Numbered from the stretch's first letter, positions 45,907 through 55,566 are shown. The stretch: DNA of 64,000 nucleotides from Olivibacter sitiensis DSM 17696 (GCF_000427965.1 NZ_ATZA01000011.1:60733-124732), one strand, 5' to 3'. Numbers and translations: made by a program. The notes: a model not told the origin generated them from the letters alone.

Positions 45907-45944
45907 ATCCGGATGTGGGATTAAACCTTCATCCGGATTTTTTG
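45907..45944 (+). terminator. Terminator of the ppiD-like gene
   Basis: 9-bp stem ATCCGGATG / CATCCGGAT (45907-45915 and 45930-45938) followed by six Ts, 20 bases after the stop codon. Confidence 0.8.
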
Positions 45945-45955
45945 TTTTATAGACT

Positions 45956-46471
45956 ATGGAGATTCAGGAAAACATTATAAACAAGGTCGCAAATAGTGGC
46001 TTGGTTACGTTTGATCTGGCAAGCTTGAAAAATAAACTTCCTATAGTAACTTATGATATAAAGGAAAATTTGTTTCAAGGGCTCATTTTGAGAGAGAAAG
46101 ACTTTAGGGAATTCCTGAAGAACAATGATTGGTCGGCATATGAAGGAAAAATAGTGCTACTGCATTGCTCTGTCGATGCCATTGTACCCACTTGGGCCTA
46201 TATGCTTCTAGCAAATAAACTGCAGCCCTTTGCGGCCGACGTTATCTTTGGCGATAGTGTATATGTGGACAACTTACTTTTTGACAGGGCATTAGATGGC
46301 ATGGACTATGAACAATTTAGAGATCAACGCGTGGTAGTAAAAGGTTGCGGGGACATCAAGATTCCAGAATCTGCCTTTGTTCGTTTTACTATGGAGCTAA
46401 GCAAGGTGGCCAAAAGCATCATGTACGGGGAGCCCTGCTCCACAGTACCTATTTTTAAAAGGAAAACCTAA
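45956..46471 (+). CDS. DUF2480 family protein
   Basis: 171 residues, soluble, no signal peptide. It has the conserved features of this Bacteroidota family: KENLFQGLILREKDFREFLKN, HCSVDAIVPTWAYMLLA and VVVKGCGDIKIPE. Function unknown. It starts a run of three small genes (DUF2480, DUF3108, DUF3109) on the plus strand; the gap to the next gene is 21 bases, so the first two are probably co-transcribed. Confidence 0.88.
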   Translation: MEIQENIINKVANSGLVTFDLASLKNKLPIVTYDIKENLFQGLILREKDFREFLKNNDWSAYEGKIVLLHCSVDAIVPTWAYMLLANKLQPFAADVIFGDSVYVDNLLFDRALDGMDYEQFRDQRVVVKGCGDIKIPESAFVRFTMELSKVAKSIMYGEPCSTVPIFKRKT

Positions 46472-46492
46472 CGGTTTTAACGGAGGCAAAAC

Positions 46493-47284
46493 ATGCTGAA
46501 AAAGATAAATATCCTGATTGCGCTATTGCTAACAACAACGTTGAACGGGTTTGCACAAAATCTTGCTCACTTGGAAGAAGCGGTATTTACACCAGGAGAA
46601 GAGCTCGACTATAAATTGAAATACGGTTTTTTAGCGGCTGCAGATGGAAAGCTAAGCGTAGAAAAAACAGACAAGACATTCAACGGTCAACCCAGCTATC
46701 ATCTTGTAGCAAAGGGAAAAACGACAAGTGGATTCAGTATTTTCTATAAAGTGGACGACCGCTATGACTCCTATATAGACAAACGCTCTTTTCTCCCCTA
46801 CTACTTCAAAGAAACCATTCGAGAAGGAAAGTACCGACGCAATAGCACCATTTGGTTTGATCAAAACACAAAAAAAATAGTTGCAGATAGGGATGGTGAC
46901 ACAAAACACCATGCGGCCAAAGGCACGCAGACTTTCGATCTACTATCCTGCTATTACTTCTCCAGAATGATCGACACGAACAACCTCAAAGTTGGTCAAA
47001 CCTTTTCCATGATTTATTTCCTAAAAGACGAATCCAAAGAACTTAAGGTCACCTATGCAGGTAAAGAGGTAATCAAAACAAAACTTGGGAAAATAAGGTG
47101 TTTGAAATTTAATCCTGAAATTGACCCTGGACGCATTTTTAAGAAAGACAGCAAATTATATCTTTGGGTTACCGATGATGGAAATCGTATCCCTGTTAAA
47201 GCAGAGGTAGACATCCTCATCGGAAGCATTAGCATGGAGCTCTATAGCGCCAAGGGATTGAAATATGCTTTACAAACGGAATAA
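46493..47284 (+). CDS. DUF3108 periplasmic protein
   Basis: 263 residues with a signal peptide (about 1-21, cleaved after GFA). The body shows the DUF3108 pattern: FTPGEELDYKLKYGFLAA near the start, FYKVDDRYDSYID, and KLGKIRCLKFNPEIDPGRIF. Family members are beta-rich periplasmic proteins of unknown function, sometimes compared with lipid or envelope-binding folds. It follows DUF2480 by 21 bases and precedes DUF3109 by 57. Confidence 0.88.
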   Translation: MLKKINILIALLLTTTLNGFAQNLAHLEEAVFTPGEELDYKLKYGFLAAADGKLSVEKTDKTFNGQPSYHLVAKGKTTSGFSIFYKVDDRYDSYIDKRSFLPYYFKETIREGKYRRNSTIWFDQNTKKIVADRDGDTKHHAAKGTQTFDLLSCYYFSRMIDTNNLKVGQTFSMIYFLKDESKELKVTYAGKEVIKTKLGKIRCLKFNPEIDPGRIFKKDSKLYLWVTDDGNRIPVKAEVDILIGSISMELYSAKGLKYALQTE

Positions 47285-47341
47285 TCAAAAACATGTCTTT
47301 TTGTCCGAACATGGACAAAAAGACACAAACAATAATCTATC

Positions 47342-47914
47342 ATGATGTTGGAAATAGGGACCGTTTTGGTTCAAGAAGAGTTGATTAAGGAAAATTTCGT
47401 CTGCAATCTTCATCATTGCAAAGGAGCCTGTTGCGTAGAAGGTGACTCCGGCGCCCCTTTGAATGCTGATGAAATTCAGGTTTTAAAGGAAATATATCCA
47501 AAAGTAAAGCCTTTTATGACAGAAAAGGGTATCCAAGCCATTGAGGAACAAGGAACCCACGTAGTAGACATGGACGGTGACCTCACCACCCCCTGTGTAG
47601 ATGGGAACAAAGAATGTGCTTACGTGACCTGGGAAGGAGACATTACAAAATGTGCCATTGAAAAAGCCTATGAGCAAGGCGCCATTCATTGGAAAAAACC
47701 GATTTCCTGCCACCTTTATCCTATCCGCATCACAGCCTATCCAGAGTTTGACGTTTTGCATTACGACCGTTGGCACATCTGCCATGCTGCTTGCACCCTA
47801 GGCAATGAGTTAAAAGTTCCGGTTTATAGCTTTTTAAAGGACCCTTTGATACGGAAATACGGCGAGAACTGGTACAATGAGCTAGAAGAAGCGGCAGCGC
47901 AAGAAAACGTTTAA
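47342..47914 (+). CDS. DUF3109 cysteine-rich protein
   Basis: 190 residues, cytosolic. Conserved cysteines are spread as in the YkgJ/DUF3109 group: CNLHHCKGACC near residue 22, CVDGNKECAYV, KCAIEKAY, ISCHLYPIRI and WHICHAACTLG. Such a set suggests an Fe-S cluster or zinc site. Function unknown. Two ATG codons (47342, 47345) start the frame, and the first is kept. Confidence 0.88.
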   Translation: MMLEIGTVLVQEELIKENFVCNLHHCKGACCVEGDSGAPLNADEIQVLKEIYPKVKPFMTEKGIQAIEEQGTHVVDMDGDLTTPCVDGNKECAYVTWEGDITKCAIEKAYEQGAIHWKKPISCHLYPIRITAYPEFDVLHYDRWHICHAACTLGNELKVPVYSFLKDPLIRKYGENWYNELEEAAAQENV

Positions 47915-47945
47915 CATTATTTAACAAGAAAGCAAGCTTATTGGC

Positions 47946-47977
47946 TTGACTTGATAGTAGTTTTGGTATTACTTTTG
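47946..47977 (+). promoter_or_regulatory. Promoter of the HtrA protease gene
   Basis: TTGAC at 47946-47950 and TACTTTTG at 47970-47977 have a spacing close to the Bacteroidota consensus. A leader of about 110 bases would follow. Confidence 0.4.
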
Positions 47978-48093
47978 AATTGTTACGAAATACGAAACTA
48001 TTGCCTGGCCATGGACGTCAACCAATTAATGATAATAAGCTGGTCCAGCATGAGATTTCTACAAGGATTAACAATTAAAAAGAATAATAGATA

Positions 48094-49635
48094 ATGAGAA
48101 AACTAGGATTGACCGTATTTGCCGCTGCTTTAATAGGCGGGGGCGTGGCTATCGGTGGCTACAAGTTGCTTGAAGACAAGCAAAAAAATCAACTTACTTT
48201 TGAAGAACGCCAACAAATGCATTTGGCAAGCAACCCATCTGGACTGGTGTCATCTGCTGGTGAGGTAGACTTCACACAAGCAGCGGCAGCTGTTGCACCT
48301 GCCGTAGTGCACATTAAAACTACATACGAAGGAAAAGGCAGCAGTGGTAGGGATCCCTTCCAAGACATGTTTGAAGAATTCTTCGGTGCTCCAAGAAGCC
48401 AAAGACAACGGAGAGCCCAGCCTGCTACCGCATCTGGTTCCGGTGTCATTATTTCCGCAGACGGCTATATCATCACCAACAACCACGTGGTAGAAGATGC
48501 CGACAAGATTTCGGTGGAAATGACCAATAAGAAAGTTTTTGATGCTAAAGTAATTGGCCGCGACCCCAACACCGATTTAGCATTGATCAAAATCAACGCC
48601 ACTGGCTTACCCATCGTTAAATTGGGCGATTCAGACAATGTACAAATCGGCGAGTGGGTTCTGGCGGTGGGATATCCACTTGGCTTGCAATCTACCGTAA
48701 CAGCTGGTATCGTTAGTGCCAAAGGACAGAATTTGGGTATTCTAAGCCAACAACAACAGCAACAACAGGGTTTTGGACAATCAGATGAAATCCCAGTGAG
48801 CTCGGCTATTGAATCCTATATCCAAACGGATGCTGCTATCAATAAAGGGAATAGTGGGGGTGCTCTGGTAAACGCCAAGGGTGAACTGATAGGCATCAAT
48901 GCCGCCTTGGCTTCGCCTACAGGCTATTACACGGGATATGGATACGCTATTCCAGTCAACTTAGCCAAGAAGATTGCCGATGACTTCGTGAAATTCGGCA
49001 CCGTGAAACGTGGATTTGTTGGGGTTACATTTACCGAACTAGACGCAGCAAAAGCGAAGGAACTGAATGTCTCCGAAATAAATGGTTTGTACGTTCAGGA
49101 TATAGTTCCCAAAGGAGGTGCTGCCGATGCTGGAATCCAAAAGGGAGATGTCATTACAAAAGTAGATGGCAAGGATATCTATTCTAGCTCGGATCTGCAG
49201 GAAACGGTGGGTAGGATGCGCCCAGGCGATAAGGTAAAACTCACTTATAGCCGCGCTGGTAAAGAAAAGGATGTCACTGTTACCTTGAAAGAAAACGAAA
49301 GCGCTAGCAGTTCATCAAAAGAAGAAAGTGCCGCTAAACGTTCCGGTACGGAAATATACAACAAGCTAGGAGCGGGGTTTGTTCCAGTGACAGATGCACA
49401 AAAGAAAAAACTAGGAATAGAGTCTGGTGTGGTCGTGTCCGAAGTACGCAGGGGCGGCTGGTTTGAATATTATGGTGTATCGCGTGGTCTAGTCATCACG
49501 CACGTAAATGGAAAAGCCGTTAATAATGTAGACCAAGTAGAATCTGCCCTTGGGGAAAGTAAAAACAACATCGTCAAGCTTCAGGGAATAGACCCAGAAG
49601 GTGGACGATTCTCAACAAGCTTCCCAGTGCAATAA
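48094..49635 (+). CDS. DegP/HtrA-type periplasmic serine protease with two PDZ domains
   Basis: 513 residues. An N-terminal hydrophobic segment (about 4-25) serves as signal or anchor. The trypsin-like domain has the full triad: H131 (TNNHVVED), D161 (TDLALIKI) and S254 (GNSGGALV). A run of glutamines near residues 218-225 lies in the loop that in DegP controls oligomer state. Two PDZ domains follow (about 305-400 and 420-510); the second is less canonical and is joined by a Ser/Lys/Glu-rich linker. The enzyme removes misfolded envelope proteins under stress. It has its own promoter and a strong terminator. Confidence 0.94.
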   Translation: MRKLGLTVFAAALIGGGVAIGGYKLLEDKQKNQLTFEERQQMHLASNPSGLVSSAGEVDFTQAAAAVAPAVVHIKTTYEGKGSSGRDPFQDMFEEFFGAPRSQRQRRAQPATASGSGVIISADGYIITNNHVVEDADKISVEMTNKKVFDAKVIGRDPNTDLALIKINATGLPIVKLGDSDNVQIGEWVLAVGYPLGLQSTVTAGIVSAKGQNLGILSQQQQQQQGFGQSDEIPVSSAIESYIQTDAAINKGNSGGALVNAKGELIGINAALASPTGYYTGYGYAIPVNLAKKIADDFVKFGTVKRGFVGVTFTELDAAKAKELNVSEINGLYVQDIVPKGGAADAGIQKGDVITKVDGKDIYSSSDLQETVGRMRPGDKVKLTYSRAGKEKDVTVTLKENESASSSSKEESAAKRSGTEIYNKLGAGFVPVTDAQKKKLGIESGVVVSEVRRGGWFEYYGVSRGLVITHVNGKAVNNVDQVESALGESKNNIVKLQGIDPEGGRFSTSFPVQ

Positions 49636-49670
49636 GGAGCGAAGTCCGATTTAAATAAAAAATTGGCGCA

Positions 49671-49706
49671 AAAAATCCTTTCGATTAATTTCGAAAGGCT
49701 TTTTTC
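49671..49706 (+). terminator. Terminator of the HtrA protease gene
   Basis: 8-bp stem CCTTTCGA / TCGAAAGG (49677-49684 and 49691-49698), A-run before and CTTTTTT after; 36 bases after the stop codon. Confidence 0.88.
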
Positions 49707-49790
49707 GTTTACATACCCACCCCAAACCTTAGAATAGTTCTAAATTGTTTAAAGCCTTTGATTTTATATGTCATTTCTAAATCAAATAAA

Positions 49791-49798
49791 TAGATTTG
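49791..49798 (+). promoter_or_regulatory. -7 element of sdhCAB
   Basis: TAGATTTG matches TAnnTTTG exactly, 31 bases upstream of the sdhC ATG. No TTTG at ideal -33 spacing. Confidence 0.4.
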
Positions 49799-49829
49799 TT
49801 TACCAATAAAAAATAATTAACAAAGAGAG

Positions 49830-50600
49830 ATGAGTAGTTTTAAAGAAGCATTTAGCTCCACATTGGGGAAGAAGCTGGTCATGAGCCTAACAGGACTTTT
49901 CCTGTGTACGTTTCTGATAGTTCACCTGATTGGTAATTTGCAACTGTTTAAGAATGATGAGGGATTTGCGTTCAACCAGTATGCCTATTTTATGACGCAT
50001 TTTGGCCCGATTAAAATTGTTTCGTACTTACTGTATGCTTCCATTATTATCCACGCGCTTTATGCATTGATTTTGACTTTACACAACAAAAAAGCCAGGC
50101 CCATCCCATACGACCAAAAACCGGGCAACAAGAATGCTGCCTGGAACTCGAGGAACATGGGAATACTAGGCACCGTGCTGTTGGTCTTTATTGCTACCCA
50201 TATGGCCAATTTTTGGTGGAAGTTTCATAACGATCAGGTGCCGTACATCCAATACGAGACCAATATCGAAACAGGGCAAATAAGCGCCATTGAAATGCCT
50301 GCCGAAGAATTTACAGATTATAAGGAATTTTCGCAAGACGGTGTAGAGTATGTGCAAGCAAGAGACCTGTACAAACAGGTTGAATTTGCCTTTGAGAATC
50401 CGATTCTGGTAGCTTTCTACGTATTGGCTATGGTAGCGCTATCCTTTCACCTGATACACGGATTTAAGAGCGCTTTTCAGTCCCTAGGATTTGACAATAA
50501 GAAATGGATACCGCTCGTCAAGTTTCTGGGCATATATGTATTTGGCGTCATCATACCGATTGGCTTTGCCGCTATGCCGCTCTATTTCTTTTTTAAATAG
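49830..50600 (+). CDS. sdhC: Succinate dehydrogenase / fumarate reductase cytochrome b subunit
   Basis: 256 residues, five hydrophobic helices, single-subunit type B/diheme anchor as in Bacteroidota and epsilon-proteobacterial fumarate reductases. Histidines suited as heme ligands lie in the helices at LIVHLIGN, IIIHALYAL, IATHMANFWW and SFHLIHGFKSA. It anchors SdhAB to the inner membrane and exchanges electrons with menaquinone. It is first in sdhC-sdhA-sdhB. A soluble loop of about 60 residues lies between helices 3 and 4. Confidence 0.93.
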   Translation: MSSFKEAFSSTLGKKLVMSLTGLFLCTFLIVHLIGNLQLFKNDEGFAFNQYAYFMTHFGPIKIVSYLLYASIIIHALYALILTLHNKKARPIPYDQKPGNKNAAWNSRNMGILGTVLLVFIATHMANFWWKFHNDQVPYIQYETNIETGQISAIEMPAEEFTDYKEFSQDGVEYVQARDLYKQVEFAFENPILVAFYVLAMVALSFHLIHGFKSAFQSLGFDNKKWIPLVKFLGIYVFGVIIPIGFAAMPLYFFFK

Positions 50601-50648
50601 CAATCAATTTCATGGTGAACTCACTTGGAAAAGAAAAATAATTTTAAG

Positions 50649-52583
50649 ATGATCTTAGATTCAAAAATACCAGAAGGGCCATTGGCCGAAAAATGGTCCA
50701 GACATAAATTCAATTTGAAGCTGGTAAACCCAGCAAACAAACGCAAGTTTACCATCATTGTAGTAGGCACTGGCCTCGCAGGAGCATCAGCTGCTGCATC
50801 ATTGGCAGAGCTAGGCTATAATGTAAAGACATTCTGCTATCAAGATAGTCCAAGAAGGGCACACTCCATAGCAGCACAAGGGGGTATCAATGCGGCCAAG
50901 AATTACCAAAATGATGGTGACAGCGTTTTTCGTCTTTTTTATGACACCATAAAAGGCGGTGACTACCGTGCCCGTGAGGCCAACGTATATCGTCTTGCTG
51001 AAGTATCGGTAAACATTATCGACCAATGTGTGGCACAAGGCGTGCCTTTTGCACGTGAATACGGTGGATTATTGGACAATCGCTCCTTTGGTGGAGCCCA
51101 AGTATCGCGTACATTTTATGCCCGTGGACAAACGGGACAACAATTGCTCCTAGGCGCATATTCTGCCTTAAACAGACAGATTCATGCCGGCAAAGTCACT
51201 TCCTATACCAGGCACGAAATGCTCGACGTGGTGATGATAGATGGCCATGCCAAGGGTATCATTACTCGCGACTTGAAAACAGGAGCCATTGAATCGCATG
51301 AGGGCCATGCTGTACTATTGTGTACCGGAGGATATGGAAATGTATTTTTCTTGTCCACCAATGCCATGGGATGCAACGTAACCGCTGCATGGCGTGCGCA
51401 CAAACGCGGCGCTTACTTCGCCAATCCCTGCTATACGCAAATCCACCCTACATGTATTCCCGTTACCGGCGATCATCAATCGAAATTGACATTGATGTCC
51501 GAGTCGCTGCGTAACGATGGCCGCGTATGGGTTCCCAAAACCAAGGAAATAGCCGAAAAGCTCCGCAAGGGACAAATCAAGATCAGTGACATCAAAGAGG
51601 AAGATAGAGACTACTTCCTAGAGAGAAAATATCCTTCGTTCGGCAACCTGGTTCCTCGTGATGTGGCTTCGCGTAATGCTAAGCAAATGGCAGATGAGGG
51701 TCGTGGTGTCGGAGCAACTGGACTTGCCGTGTTCCTCGATTTCGCAGATGCGATAAAACGTTTGGGCGAAGACACCGTAAGAGCAAAATATGGCAACCTC
51801 TTCGACATGTACTATCAGATTACGGACGAGAATCCTTATAAGCAGCCGATGCGTATTTACCCCGCCGTCCACTATACAATGGGCGGTCTTTGGGTTGATT
51901 ATAACCTAATGACCAGCATTCCAGGCCTATATGCCTTGGGCGAGTGTAATTTCTCAGATCACGGAGCTAACCGCTTGGGTGCTTCGGCTCTGATGCAAGG
52001 ATTGGCAGACGGTTATTTTGTGATTCCCTATACTGTAGGTGACTACTTAACAAGCTTAGGCTTTAAGCCAGTGGACAAGAGCAATCCTGCCTTTGAACAA
52101 ACTCGCCTAGAAGTGGAAGAAAACGTCAACAAACTGCTCAGCCTAAAGGGATCAAAAACGGTAGACGACATACACAAGAAATTGGGACACATCATGTGGG
52201 AATATTGCGGTATGGCACGTAATGAAGAGGGACTAATGAAAGCAAAAGGTCTCATACAGGAGCTCAAAAAGGAATTTTGGAACGACGTGACCGTTCTTGG
52301 AGAAAACGAAGAGCTCAACCTTTCACTAGAAAAAGCTGGTCGAGTAGCTGATTTCATAGAGCTAGGTGAACTAATGGTAGATGACGCCTTAAATCGTCGC
52401 GAATCATGTGGTGGCCATTTCCGTGAGGAAAGTGCTACAGCAGACGGCGAAGCAAAACGTGATGACGAGCACTATGCCTATGTGGCCGCTTGGGAATACA
52501 CTGGCGACAATCAGCCAGAAGTACTGCATAAAGAGCCATTGGTATTTGAGAATGTTAAATTGACACAAAGGAGTTACAAATAA
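50649..52583 (+). CDS. sdhA: Succinate dehydrogenase / fumarate reductase flavoprotein subunit
   Basis: 644 residues from ATG 50649. A TTG 24 bases earlier (50625) extends the frame but is unlikely, since the family begins near [13 protein letters not shown]. The FAD-binding motif [12 protein letters not shown] and the segment around [14 protein letters not shown], which in this family holds the FAD-linked histidine, are present, as are substrate-site segments [22 protein letters not shown] and HYTMGGLW. It oxidises succinate to fumarate (or the reverse under fermentative conditions). The gene is 48 bases after sdhC; a hairpin separates it from sdhB. Confidence 0.95.
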   Translation: MILDSKIPEGPLAEKWSRHKFNLKLVNPANKRKFTIIVVGTGLAGASAAASLAELGYNVKTFCYQDSPRRAHSIAAQGGINAAKNYQNDGDSVFRLFYDTIKGGDYRAREANVYRLAEVSVNIIDQCVAQGVPFAREYGGLLDNRSFGGAQVSRTFYARGQTGQQLLLGAYSALNRQIHAGKVTSYTRHEMLDVVMIDGHAKGIITRDLKTGAIESHEGHAVLLCTGGYGNVFFLSTNAMGCNVTAAWRAHKRGAYFANPCYTQIHPTCIPVTGDHQSKLTLMSESLRNDGRVWVPKTKEIAEKLRKGQIKISDIKEEDRDYFLERKYPSFGNLVPRDVASRNAKQMADEGRGVGATGLAVFLDFADAIKRLGEDTVRAKYGNLFDMYYQITDENPYKQPMRIYPAVHYTMGGLWVDYNLMTSIPGLYALGECNFSDHGANRLGASALMQGLADGYFVIPYTVGDYLTSLGFKPVDKSNPAFEQTRLEVEENVNKLLSLKGSKTVDDIHKKLGHIMWEYCGMARNEEGLMKAKGLIQELKKEFWNDVTVLGENEELNLSLEKAGRVADFIELGELMVDDALNRRESCGGHFREESATADGEAKRDDEHYAYVAAWEYTGDNQPEVLHKEPLVFENVKLTQRSYK

Positions 52584-52590
52584 TTATAAA

Positions 52591-52619
52591 GCCTTCATTT
52601 TTTTTCGATCAATGAAGGC
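52591..52619 (+). promoter_or_regulatory. Hairpin between sdhA and sdhB
   Basis: GCCTTCATT (52591-52599) pairs with AATGAAGGC (52611-52619) around a T-rich loop. No U-run follows on the plus strand, so it is not a good terminator; an mRNA processing or stability element is more likely. Confidence 0.45.
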
Positions 52620-52645
52620 CTGTATAAACAATATACTGAAAAATC

Positions 52646-53422
52646 ATGAGTGAAACCACTATGAATCTGACGCTAAAGATATGGCGTCAGAAAAATCAGA
52701 ACGAAAAAGGCCGCTTTGTTACCATAGAAGCTAAAGGTATTTCTACGGATATGTCTTTCTTAGAGATGCTCGATGTAGTGAATGAAGACTTGACCCGCAA
52801 AGGAGAAGATCCTATCTATTTCGATCACGACTGTCGCGAAGGCATCTGTGGCATGTGCTCCTTATACATCAATGGCCAGCCACATGGTCCTAAACATGGC
52901 ACCACCACTTGCCAATTGCACATGCGTTCATTCCACGATGGACAGACCATCGTAATAGAACCATGGAGAGCTGCTGCATTTCCAGTATTGAAAGACTTAG
53001 CGGTAGATCGTACCGCTTTTGACAGAATTCAACAAGCCGGAGGCTATGTTTCTGTCAATACCGGTGGTGTTCCCGATGCCAACTGCTTGCCTATCCCCAA
53101 AGTGAAAGCCGATGAGGCGTTCGAATCGGCAACGTGTATCGGTTGTGGCGCCTGCGTGGCTGCCTGTAAAAATGCTTCTGCCATGCTATTCGTGTCTGCC
53201 AAGATTTCACAATATGCGTTATTGCCACAAGGACAAGCAGAACGCTGGTCGCGAGCACAAGCAATGGTGGAACAAATGGATGCCGAAGGTTTTGGTGCCT
53301 GTACGGTAACAAAAGCCTGCGAGGCTGAATGCCCTGTAGGCATTAAGCTAACAAATATCGCACGTATGAATCGCGATTATTTCAATGCTAAATTCTTCAA
53401 GGAAGAAACCGTACATCACTAG
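52646..53422 (+). CDS. sdhB: Succinate dehydrogenase / fumarate reductase iron-sulfur subunit
   Basis: 258 residues. The N-terminal ferredoxin domain has the [2Fe-2S] ligands in CREGICGMC with a further Cys in GTTTCQ. The C-terminal domain has [11 protein letters not shown] and CEAECPVGI for the [4Fe-4S] and [3Fe-4S] centres. It passes electrons from FAD in SdhA to the cytochrome b subunit. Last gene of sdhCAB, followed by a shared terminator. Confidence 0.95.
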   Translation: MSETTMNLTLKIWRQKNQNEKGRFVTIEAKGISTDMSFLEMLDVVNEDLTRKGEDPIYFDHDCREGICGMCSLYINGQPHGPKHGTTTCQLHMRSFHDGQTIVIEPWRAAAFPVLKDLAVDRTAFDRIQQAGGYVSVNTGGVPDANCLPIPKVKADEAFESATCIGCGACVAACKNASAMLFVSAKISQYALLPQGQAERWSRAQAMVEQMDAEGFGACTVTKACEAECPVGIKLTNIARMNRDYFNAKFFKEETVHH

Positions 53423-53451
53423 TAGCAAAACAACTAGCTAAACTAAACTAA

Positions 53452-53488
53452 AAAGGGGGACTAACATGCACATGTATAGTCCCCCTTT
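53452..53488. terminator. Bidirectional terminator between sdhB and the blaR1-like gene
   Basis: 12-bp stem AAAGGGGGACTA / TAGTCCCCCTTT (53452-53463 and 53477-53488). The loop itself contains ACATG/CATGT and can extend the structure. It serves convergent genes on both strands. Confidence 0.85.
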
Positions 53489-53509
53489 AGCTTAATGGTT
53501 TTCCCAAAC

Positions 53510-55171
53510 CTACTTTCCAATAACAGCTGTTTCGAGCTTGTTTTCCTCCTTTGCTTTTTCGAGGTTGAGACGGATAGGTAAGGAATAGGAGACCCTTACT
53601 GGCTTACCTTTATGAAGTCCCGGTTTCCATTCCCCTCCAAGCTGTAGTACCCGCAGCGCTTCTTGGCCTGTGCCATATTTTAAATCTCTTAACACCTTTA
53701 AATTAGACAGCGTCCCGTCTTTTTCTATCACGAATTGTACAATAACACTTCCTTTTACCCCAGCTTTCTTTGCTTCTTCAGGATACTTGTAGTTTGCGCC
53801 TATGAACTGAAAAAAAGACCTAAGGCTACCACCGGGAGGCATGGGCTGTATCTCTATATCCTTATAGTCCACCTCCCCTTGGCTATTACTTCCAGTAGAT
53901 GCTGGAATGGTATCCCTTCTATGCGCAGCCACCGAATTCGTCGCACTAGCATAACCGACCACAGTCACTTCATTTAAAACTTTGTATCCCGATAAATTTG
54001 GGACCGGAATAGCGAAAGCGTCTTTACTCGTCGCCCTCTTCGGATCGGGTACCAACGTTACTTTTATACGTAGCAGATGCTTGCCTTCTGGAGCAGAAGA
54101 AGCTACTTCCTTTTTACTCAACAACCTCATCCCCACTTCACCAAGTCCATCTCCGGGATCATTCAAAAGCCGGAGTTCGGTGATCGTGCTAGCCGATTTC
54201 GTGAAGGCAATGTCCACATAGCCCATGGTTTCTCTCGCCCGGGCTTGCTGGGCGTAATTGAAATTACTCCCCACAAGTTTCAGGAAATCCTTTTCATCCG
54301 AACCCCCATTTTCTTCGATACCGGCATCCAGTATTTGCTCGATGCGACTAGGCATTCTTGCCGAGGTAAACAATGCCAAGCAAAGGGTAATAGGCAATAC
54401 TAGGGCGTATTTATAAGCCGAATGCTTGGTTGACCTGTGCTGAAACAGCATTTTGATTCTGCTTTTCATAAGATTCTTTTGTTTAAAGTGATTGATCAGG
54501 TTATTATTCATCCCCATAAACGACTGATGTAGTAACATCTCGGCATAGTGCACTTTTTGTTTATGATTATGGCATACGATTTCATCGGCTATGTATTCAT
54601 GGTTTAATTTTATCTCCCTTTTTATTAGGTAAAAGAAGGGATTGAACCAGTTGAAAACATGCAAACATTCCATTAACATGATATCCAAAGAATGGAACTG
54701 GGTAGCATGGGCCTTTTCATGAGCTTCTATATAAGCTATGCCATGTTGGTCTTTATCTATCCTAATCTGTTTGAAGAAAGAAAATGCCTGTCCAGACAGG
54801 ATCGGTCTTTTTAAGCTATGCCTCAAATGATAAAATCTGTAACATAACCAAAGGAAATGAATAATCATGCCTAGAACATACACATATTCCCATATAGTCA
54901 GTTTACTCCAAAAGTCATCCCTTGCCCAAACATCCTGTGCTAGGGAGCCAACCAATGCTTCATCCAAGGTAAATCGGGCTTCCGTAATAAATGTCTGGGA
55001 GTAGTGGTCATTTATCCATTCCATGGGGAAAAGCGGGATGATAAAAGATAGTACCGTTGTCCCCAATAGGTATGCCCTATTCACTTGGAAAAAAGTTTCC
55101 TTGCGCAAAAGGAAATAATAAAAAACAAAAAAGGCGACTAGTGCTATATTTGCTAAAAACAGGTATTGCAT
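53510..55171 (-). CDS. BlaR1-like M56 metallopeptidase membrane protein with C-terminal TonB domain
   Basis: 553 residues. The N-terminal half has four predicted transmembrane helices (about 1-22, 35-55, 90-115, 250-272) and an M56 zinc-peptidase motif HEKAH at 151-155, with a downstream NHEYIADE segment of the type that gives the third ligand. The C-terminal half is periplasmic and ends in a TonB C-terminal fold (about 455-545; YPEEAKKAGVKGSVIVQFVI). The beta-lactam-binding sensor of true BlaR1 is absent. By analogy the protease would cleave or release the BlaI-type repressor encoded 26 bases upstream in the same direction. The signal sensed is unknown. Confidence 0.88.
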   Translation of the reverse strand: MQYLFLANIALVAFFVFYYFLLRKETFFQVNRAYLLGTTVLSFIIPLFPMEWINDHYSQTFITEARFTLDEALVGSLAQDVWARDDFWSKLTIWEYVYVLGMIIHFLWLCYRFYHLRHSLKRPILSGQAFSFFKQIRIDKDQHGIAYIEAHEKAHATQFHSLDIMLMECLHVFNWFNPFFYLIKREIKLNHEYIADEIVCHNHKQKVHYAEMLLHQSFMGMNNNLINHFKQKNLMKSRIKMLFQHRSTKHSAYKYALVLPITLCLALFTSARMPSRIEQILDAGIEENGGSDEKDFLKLVGSNFNYAQQARARETMGYVDIAFTKSASTITELRLLNDPGDGLGEVGMRLLSKKEVASSAPEGKHLLRIKVTLVPDPKRATSKDAFAIPVPNLSGYKVLNEVTVVGYASATNSVAAHRRDTIPASTGSNSQGEVDYKDIEIQPMPPGGSLRSFFQFIGANYKYPEEAKKAGVKGSVIVQFVIEKDGTLSNLKVLRDLKYGTGQEALRVLQLGGEWKPGLHKGKPVRVSYSLPIRLNLEKAKEENKLETAVIGK

Positions 55172-55197
55172 GGCTACGCTCGTTTTTGGTGAGATAA

Positions 55198-55566
55198 TTA
55201 CTTTTCTTTCTTGGCCTTCTCAATGAGCTTCATCAATTCGTCGGCGTCCCTCAGGTCCAACTTTCTTTCTTCCAGAAAGAAGGAAAGCATATTACTTGCC
55301 GAATTGTTGAAATAACCCTGAAGCAATTTTCCGGTAGCGAACTCCTTATACTCATCCTTGCTTACCAAGGGGTAGTATCTGTGACTTTTGGCGAAAGCTT
55401 CATGCCCCACAAAACCCTTATTCTCCAAGATTCTGACAATGGTAGACACCGTATTGTAGGCGGGTTTTGGCTCTGGAAGCAATTCGATAATGTCCTTGAC
55501 AAAAGCTTTCTCGAGCTTCCATAATTCCTGCATAATTTGTTCTTCGGCCTTCGTTAACTCTTTCAT
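55198..55566 (-). CDS. BlaI/MecI/CopY-family transcriptional repressor
   Basis: 122 residues, the family's usual length. N-terminal winged helix (LTKAEEQIMQELWKLEKAFV, PAYNTVSTIVRILENKGFV) and a C-terminal dimerisation helix region rich in Leu and charged residues. BlaI-type repressors bind palindromes in their own promoter and are inactivated by proteolysis through the partner M56 protein. It is first in a two-gene unit with the blaR1-like gene; a palindrome lies in its promoter (55604-55617). The regulon beyond itself is unknown; no beta-lactamase gene is nearby. Confidence 0.93.
   Translation of the reverse strand: MKELTKAEEQIMQELWKLEKAFVKDIIELLPEPKPAYNTVSTIVRILENKGFVGHEAFAKSHRYYPLVSKDEYKEFATGKLLQGYFNNSASNMLSFFLEERKLDLRDADELMKLIEKAKKEK

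Noticed and set aside
48745..48768. Glutamine-codon (CAA/CAG) run in the HtrA gene as a possible variable repeat
   Set aside because: Short, with mixed codons, and in a loop that is variable in this family; no sign of phase variation.
50625..50648. TTG start for sdhA
   Set aside because: The family N-terminus fits the ATG at 50649 ([16 protein letters not shown]).
52591..52619. sdhA-sdhB hairpin as an intrinsic terminator
   Set aside because: No U-run after the stem, and sdhB must be transcribed with sdhA.
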